From positions 1-64,000 of the forward strand of contig NZ_WMFA01000002.1 of assembly GCF_009856445.1 (NCBI RefSeq): DNA of 64,000 nt. Direction: 5' to 3'. This stretch comes from Halobacillus litoralis (GTDB lineage Bacteria > Bacillota > Bacilli > Bacillales > Halobacillaceae). A model generated the notes under the pieces. That model saw nothing but the letters and a program-made list of their open reading frames with translations, was not told the origin of the DNA and did not search any database. Shown piece after piece: positions 59,895 to 64,000 of this stretch; position 1 is the stretch's first letter, and the number at the start of each line of letters is the position of its first letter. The position numbers and the translations under genes were made by a program.

Positions 59895-60560
59895 TTAGAA
59901 TGCCGTGCCTTTTCTTTTGTTGGAAAAATAACCTAGAGTAACGACTGCAATTACCATAACCACTGCAAACCACTGATGGATGAATGGGTATTCCTCCATG
60001 TATTGGAGGATGTAGCGGTCTTCCATGACCATCTCGGCAGCTGTGTAAGTTAGAATTCCTGCTCCGAAATAAATGAGGAGTGGAAACTTGTCCATGAGCA
60101 CGAGGATGATACGACTTCCCCAAACGATAATAGGGACAGATACGAGAAGCCCAATCATGACAAGAATAATGTTGTTGTGAGAGGCTCCTGCTATGGCAAG
60201 TACATTATCAAAACCCATCACGATATCTGCAAACACAATGGTCTTTACAGCTGCTGCCAGACTGTCACCTGCTTTGATGTTGTCGGTCTCTTCTGTATCA
60301 GTTAGCAGTTTCATGGCAATATAAAAGAGAAGCAATCCCCCGATTAATTGAAGGAAAGGGATTTGGAGAAGATAAAGTGCAACCATAGTCAAAAGGACTC
60401 TGGCAGCGATCGCTAAGCCTGTCCCAAGAATAATCGCTTTGTTTCTTTGCTCAGGCGGTAAATTGCGGCTCGCCAGTGCTATGACTACGGCATTATCACC
60501 GCCAAGAATGATATCAATACTGATAATGATAAGTAATGGTTCAAGCAAGTCCCAGTTCAT
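59895..60560 (-). CDS. yjbE: TerC family membrane protein (YjbE-like)
   Basis: 221 residues with seven membrane segments. The paired acidic motifs LGGDNAVVIALA and MGFDNVLAIAGA are typical of TerC proteins, several of which export manganese to load secreted enzymes. AGGAGG precedes the ATG. I looked for a yybP-ykoY manganese riboswitch upstream and did not find one. Confidence 0.92.
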   Translation of the reverse strand: MNWDLLEPLLIIISIDIILGGDNAVVIALASRNLPPEQRNKAIILGTGLAIAARVLLTMVALYLLQIPFLQLIGGLLLFYIAMKLLTDTEETDNIKAGDSLAAAVKTIVFADIVMGFDNVLAIAGASHNNIILVMIGLLVSVPIIVWGSRIILVLMDKFPLLIYFGAGILTYTAAEMVMEDRYILQYMEEYPFIHQWFAVVMVIAVVTLGYFSNKRKGTAF

Positions 60561-60855
60561 TAAAAAATCCTCCTGCTATGTAGTGACAAACCTAAGGGAA
60601 TAAGCTAAAATAAAAAGTCAATCAACCGAATGAGGGCCTATTTCCATGTTTATTCATGACACAAATGGTTATATGCTGAATTCGAGCATTTTGTTTTCCA
60701 AACAGCCATTGCTGTCATACAATAGAATTACATCAACCCTTATCTCTACACATCATTACGGTTGAAGCTTTGGCCTAACGGGTAAGGTTTTATAAGCGAC
60801 GCAAGGGTGAGTGTTCCCTTCCCCCTTAAAACATGACAAGAAGGGAGAGAAACGT

Positions 60856-61554
60856 ATGGAAATCGAACGCATTAATGAAAATACCGTTAAATTTTACGTG
60901 ACATATCAAGATGTAGAACAAAGAGGTTTTGACAGAGAAGAAATTTGGTATAACCGAGAACGCAGTGAACAGCTCTTTTGGGAAATGATGGATGAAGTGA
61001 ACGATCAGGAAAACTTCCAGGCTGATGGTCCGTTGTGGATTCAGGTCCAGGCGATGGACAAAGGACTAGAAGTGATCGTGACGAAAGCCCAGGTATCCCA
61101 GGATGGCCAAAAGCTCGAACTTCCGAATGAGGACGGTAAGGCAATTGATGTTCCGGTGGATGAAAAGCTGGAATCACTGCTTGATGATAAATTCCATTCT
61201 TCCGAGGACTATGATCATAAGAATGAATATGATGAGGATCAGGAGGAGTCAGATGAACCTCTGACATTCACACTCAAGTTTAATGATTTTGAAGATGTGA
61301 TCCAACTGAGCCACTACGTATTGCCTGCTGAAGCAATGGAGCAGCGCTTATTCCATTTTGAAGATCGTTACTATTTATATATTCAATTCAACGATGAAAA
61401 TATGAGTGATGACGATCAAGAAAATGTGTTGAGTCAACTTATGGAATATGGACATGAGTCATCCCTTACGATTCACAGGTTAGAGGAGTATGGAAAGACG
61501 ATATTCAACGAGCAAGCATTGGAATCAATAAAAGAATATTTTCCTGTCGATTAA
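60856..61554 (+). CDS. mecA: Adaptor protein MecA
   Basis: 232 residues: an N-terminal substrate-binding domain (MEIERINENTVKFYVTYQDVEQRGF), a strongly acidic linker (about 115-150) and a C-terminal ClpC-binding domain (LTFTLKFNDFEDVIQLSH...). In B. subtilis it delivers ComK to ClpCP. AAGGGAG precedes ATG 60856. The 295-base gap to yjbE shows only a TACAAT near 60717 that may be its -10. Confidence 0.94.
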   Translation: MEIERINENTVKFYVTYQDVEQRGFDREEIWYNRERSEQLFWEMMDEVNDQENFQADGPLWIQVQAMDKGLEVIVTKAQVSQDGQKLELPNEDGKAIDVPVDEKLESLLDDKFHSSEDYDHKNEYDEDQEESDEPLTFTLKFNDFEDVIQLSHYVLPAEAMEQRLFHFEDRYYLYIQFNDENMSDDDQENVLSQLMEYGHESSLTIHRLEEYGKTIFNEQALESIKEYFPVD

Positions 61555-61561
61555 TTTAACG

Positions 61562-61590
61562 AGCACACAACTATGTGTGCTTATTTTTTT
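61562..61590 (+). terminator. Terminator of mecA
   Basis: AGCACACA / TGTGTGCT around ACTA, then TATTTTTTT. Confidence 0.82.
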
Positions 61591-61708
61591 GATTTAAAAA
61601 GCTGTACCTAGTAAGGTTTTTCCGCTTATGTTTGAAAGTAATCAGTTTTTATGGAGCAGGAATATTGGAGGATTATGTCGAATAAGAGGGGAGGAGGTGT
61701 TTAAACAG

Positions 61709-62860
61709 GTGTTGTATGCTTTGGATACAAATGGAGACCTAAAATCATTGTATCAGCTGAGGCAAGAGGAGATTGAACTGGCAAGAAAGTCGCCTTATTT
61801 TTGTCCAGTCTGTCATGAAATGTTACAAATACGATCTGGGCCACGGACGATTCCTCACTTTTCCCATCTTCCCAAAAGCGATTGTACGATGATGAAAGGG
61901 GGAGAGACCGTCGAACACAGTCGAGGGAAATGGAGATTGTTTAATTGGTTGAAAAATCAAGGGTATGACGTTTACCTCGAACAGTACTTGCCAGAGATAA
62001 GACAACGACCGGACTTATATTTAATGGCCAATGATAAAAGAATCGCCATTGAGTATCAGTGTGCTTCGGTACCCAGGCGCGAAATTGAAAAAAGAACGCT
62101 CTCCTACCGGGATGCAGGGGTTTTTCCTCTTTGGATTCTTGGTGCAAAACATCTTCATTCCTCTAACTTCAATCATTATTCCCTCAGTGATTTTGCACGC
62201 TCTTTCCTTTATCACTTCAATGATGACTATCGACTGTACTTTTTTCATGCTTCAAAAAATATCATCTGGGTAACTTCGAATACTAAATCCGCAGGTGGAC
62301 GACGGGTGTTTGCGAATACGTTCTCTTCCATTATCACTAGCCTCAATTTCCCTCAGTTATTTTCCTCTGTACCATCTAGTAACATGGAAGATCAATTCTT
62401 AAGTGAAGTGAAGAGGTTATGGTATAAAAATAGGACTGTTTATCAGAGCCAGGTAAGCTCTGAAGAACGGAACTATCGTCAATATCTTTATTTAAGAGGA
62501 TATCATTTTTCGCTGATCCCAAGCATCTGTTATTTGCCTATCCCAGGCCAAGTGCAAACCGGGATAAGGCCTTATGTATGGCAGACACGCTTAATCCTTG
62601 ATCACTTCTTACACCTCCCATTAGGTTCTCGTGTCGAATTCCCTTTCATCCAGATACCTTCCACTCCCAATGGATATACCCCTCATTTAAGTCAACAATA
62701 TTTAGACTTACTTACTCAATTAAATATCATAGAAAAAACAGGGAAGAATAATTATATCAAGAGCAAACAGGTCTCCTTCCATAAACGAGTGGAAGATGCG
62801 TTGGAAGATGATCGCAGGACGTTGGAACAGTTGAAAAATTTACAAAGAATTAAGATTTAG
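61709..62860 (+). CDS. coiA: Competence protein CoiA-like
   Basis: About 383 residues from GTG 61709 (VLYALDTNG), with GGAGGAGG upstream; the same frame is open from ATG 61628, so the start is uncertain. The N-terminal zinc knuckle has FCPVCHEML and a later HFSH; the nuclease-like core is EHSRGKWRLFNWL, RPDLYLMANDKRIAIEYQCASV. The C-terminal half is more variable. CoiA acts in processing DNA during transformation; it follows mecA as in B. subtilis (yjbF). Confidence 0.88.
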   Translation: MLYALDTNGDLKSLYQLRQEEIELARKSPYFCPVCHEMLQIRSGPRTIPHFSHLPKSDCTMMKGGETVEHSRGKWRLFNWLKNQGYDVYLEQYLPEIRQRPDLYLMANDKRIAIEYQCASVPRREIEKRTLSYRDAGVFPLWILGAKHLHSSNFNHYSLSDFARSFLYHFNDDYRLYFFHASKNIIWVTSNTKSAGGRRVFANTFSSIITSLNFPQLFSSVPSSNMEDQFLSEVKRLWYKNRTVYQSQVSSEERNYRQYLYLRGYHFSLIPSICYLPIPGQVQTGIRPYVWQTRLILDHFLHLPLGSRVEFPFIQIPSTPNGYTPHLSQQYLDLLTQLNIIEKTGKNNYIKSKQVSFHKRVEDALEDDRRTLEQLKNLQRIKI

Positions 62861-62925
62861 GAAGGGATTTACACCTGAATAGAGAAATTTTTAGGGTGAC
62901 GAATTATTTTGAAGGAGGATGTTGG

Positions 62926-64000
62926 ATGTCGTCTGCGAAAGAGCTACCAAAACGAGAAGAAATACCTGTTGAAAAAACATGGGACCTTGAAGCCATGTTT
63001 GCAACAGATGAAGAATGGTATAAAGAATTAGAAGAAGCGAAGAAGCTGCTTCCTGAATTAGAAAAGTACCAGGGTAAACTTGGGGAATCAGCAGAACAGC
63101 TCTATGATCTGCTTTCTTTCCAGGATAAAATCTCCCATAAGATAGGCTTGTTATACACGTATGCTCATATGAGGAATGACCAGGATACAACCAATGCTCA
63201 TTATCAGGAGATGAATGCTAAAGCTGAGAACTTATATACGAAGATCGCCTCGGCTATGAGCTTTATCGTTCCGGAGATTCTCGCTCTTCCTGAGGGGAAA
63301 GTGAAGAGCTTTATTGAATCTTATGAGCCCCTAGAGCTGTATGAACATACACTGGATGAAATCACACGCCAACGGGCACATGTATTGAGTGAGAAAGAAG
63401 AGAAATTGTTGGCTGGTTTCTCAGAGATTGGTGCCAATCCTTCACAGACATTCGGAGCTTTAAACAATGCGGATCTTACTTTTCCGACCATCAAAAATGA
63501 AAAAGGAGAAGAGGTGGACCTCACTCACGGGCGTTATATCAATTTTCTGAAGTCCGATAATCGGGAAGTGAGAAAATCTGCGTTTGATGCGATGTACGAT
63601 ACGTTTGGATCCTTCAAGAACACATTTGCCTCCACGCTGGGTGGTCATGTGAAGAAGAACAACTTCAATGCCTCTGTAAGGAAGTATGACCGGGCACGAC
63701 AAGCGAAGCTGGACAGCAACAATATTCCTGAATCAGTTTATGATAACCTGTTGGAAGCGGTCAACGAGAGACTGCCTCTTCTGCATCGCTATGCAGAGCT
63801 GCGAAAAGAAGTGCTGGATCTTGATGAAGTTCATATGTATGACTTGTACACTCCGCTTGTGAAAGATGCAGAGATGGAAGTTTCATACGAAGAAGCTCAG
63901 GACTTAGTCATTAAAGGCCTGGAACCGTTAGGAGAAGAATACGTCAATATCTTAAAAGAGGGATTTGAAAATCGCTGGATTGATGTAGAAGAAAATAAGG
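62926..64000 (+). CDS. pepF: Oligoendopeptidase F (PepF), partial
   Basis: The frame starts at ATG 62926 with GAAGGAGG and stays open to the window edge, about 358 codons of a protein usually near 600. The N-terminal PepF pattern is seen: LPKREEIPVEKTWDLEAMF, LLYTYAHMRNDQDTTN, LSEKEEKLLAGFSEIG, FGALNNADLTFP, VYDNLLEAVNERLPLLHRY. The zinc HExxH site lies outside the window. It degrades oligopeptides in the cytosol. Confidence 0.92.
   Translation, partial: MSSAKELPKREEIPVEKTWDLEAMFATDEEWYKELEEAKKLLPELEKYQGKLGESAEQLYDLLSFQDKISHKIGLLYTYAHMRNDQDTTNAHYQEMNAKAENLYTKIASAMSFIVPEILALPEGKVKSFIESYEPLELYEHTLDEITRQRAHVLSEKEEKLLAGFSEIGANPSQTFGALNNADLTFPTIKNEKGEEVDLTHGRYINFLKSDNREVRKSAFDAMYDTFGSFKNTFASTLGGHVKKNNFNASVRKYDRARQAKLDSNNIPESVYDNLLEAVNERLPLLHRYAELRKEVLDLDEVHMYDLYTPLVKDAEMEVSYEEAQDLVIKGLEPLGEEYVNILKEGFENRWIDVEENK

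Noticed and set aside
60561-60855. yybP-ykoY manganese riboswitch upstream of the TerC gene
   Set aside because: Neither strand shows the conserved internal-loop sequences of that riboswitch; only weak promoter-like motifs were found.

Overview
This window looks like the chromosome of a spore-forming, low-to-medium GC Bacillaceae bacterium. A moderately halophilic genus such as Halobacillus is my inference, from many acidic proteins and from gene order. Gene order follows the Bacillus subtilis chromosome in several blocks, recognised from memory: comK-yhjE-sip-addB-addA-yisB-gerPF..PA-yisL-asnO, then yitS/yitT/ipi/yitU/yitV/yitW, then yjzD-yjaV-med-fabH-fabF, then yjbA-trpS-oppABCDF-yjbC-spx-yjbE-mecA-coiA-pepF. 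Nothing suggests a plasmid, prophage or CRISPR array.

Layout. 1-0.9 kb: the left end of an IS3/IS150-type insertion sequence, inserted inside a copy of a dispersed GC-rich repeat. 0.9-4.8 kb: an SDR oxidoreductase, small unknown genes, comK, a TVP38-type membrane protein and a type I signal peptidase. 5-12.7 kb: the addB-addA-HNH recombination operon. 12.8-14.8 kb: the six-gene gerPA-F spore operon on the minus strand. 14.8-19.5 kb: a DUF418/DUF2157/GDYXXLXY membrane operon, rocD and yisL. 19.5-22.4 kb: a probable Fur-repressed small RNA, repeats and asnO. 22.5-28 kb: a complete GlcNAc uptake and catabolism operon (nagE-nagA-nagB-nagR-SIS). 28-38.9 kb: a membrane-anchored amylase-like pseudoenzyme, lipoproteins, DegV, YitT, and small or unknown genes. 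39-41.3 kb: three molybdopterin genes and uppP. 41.4-48.3 kb: competence regulator Med, fatty-acid initiation and elongation genes, an LCP protein and YjbA. 48.3-56.4 kb: trpS with a T-box leader, then the oligopeptide ABC transporter. 56.5-64 kb: a DUF4015 protein, the largest repeat copy, yjbC, spx, a TerC protein, mecA, coiA and the start of pepF.

How the genes work together. Competence and DNA processing recur: ComK, Med, MecA, CoiA and AddAB. Proteolytic control is represented by Spx and MecA, both linked to Clp proteases. The nag operon carries its own GntR repressor and a NagR-type operator upstream of nagE. The opp operon has a near-consensus CodY box and an intercistronic hairpin after oppA. 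fabH-fabF has a FapR-like box on its promoter.

The observations most worth following are: (1) an unannotated transcript unit at about 19497-19615 on the minus strand, with a perfect TTGACA -35 box, two tandem Fur boxes, a C-rich hairpin loop and a terminator, resembling the iron-sparing sRNA FsrA; (2) a modular repeat family, seven main copies or pairs of fragments, with two distinct conserved ends and interchangeable internal modules; (3) a GH13 protein that has lost its catalytic motifs but kept its fold markers, a signal peptide and a membrane anchor; (4) a ComK without the C-terminal MecA-binding motif although MecA is present. All coordinates were read by eye; no database search was run.
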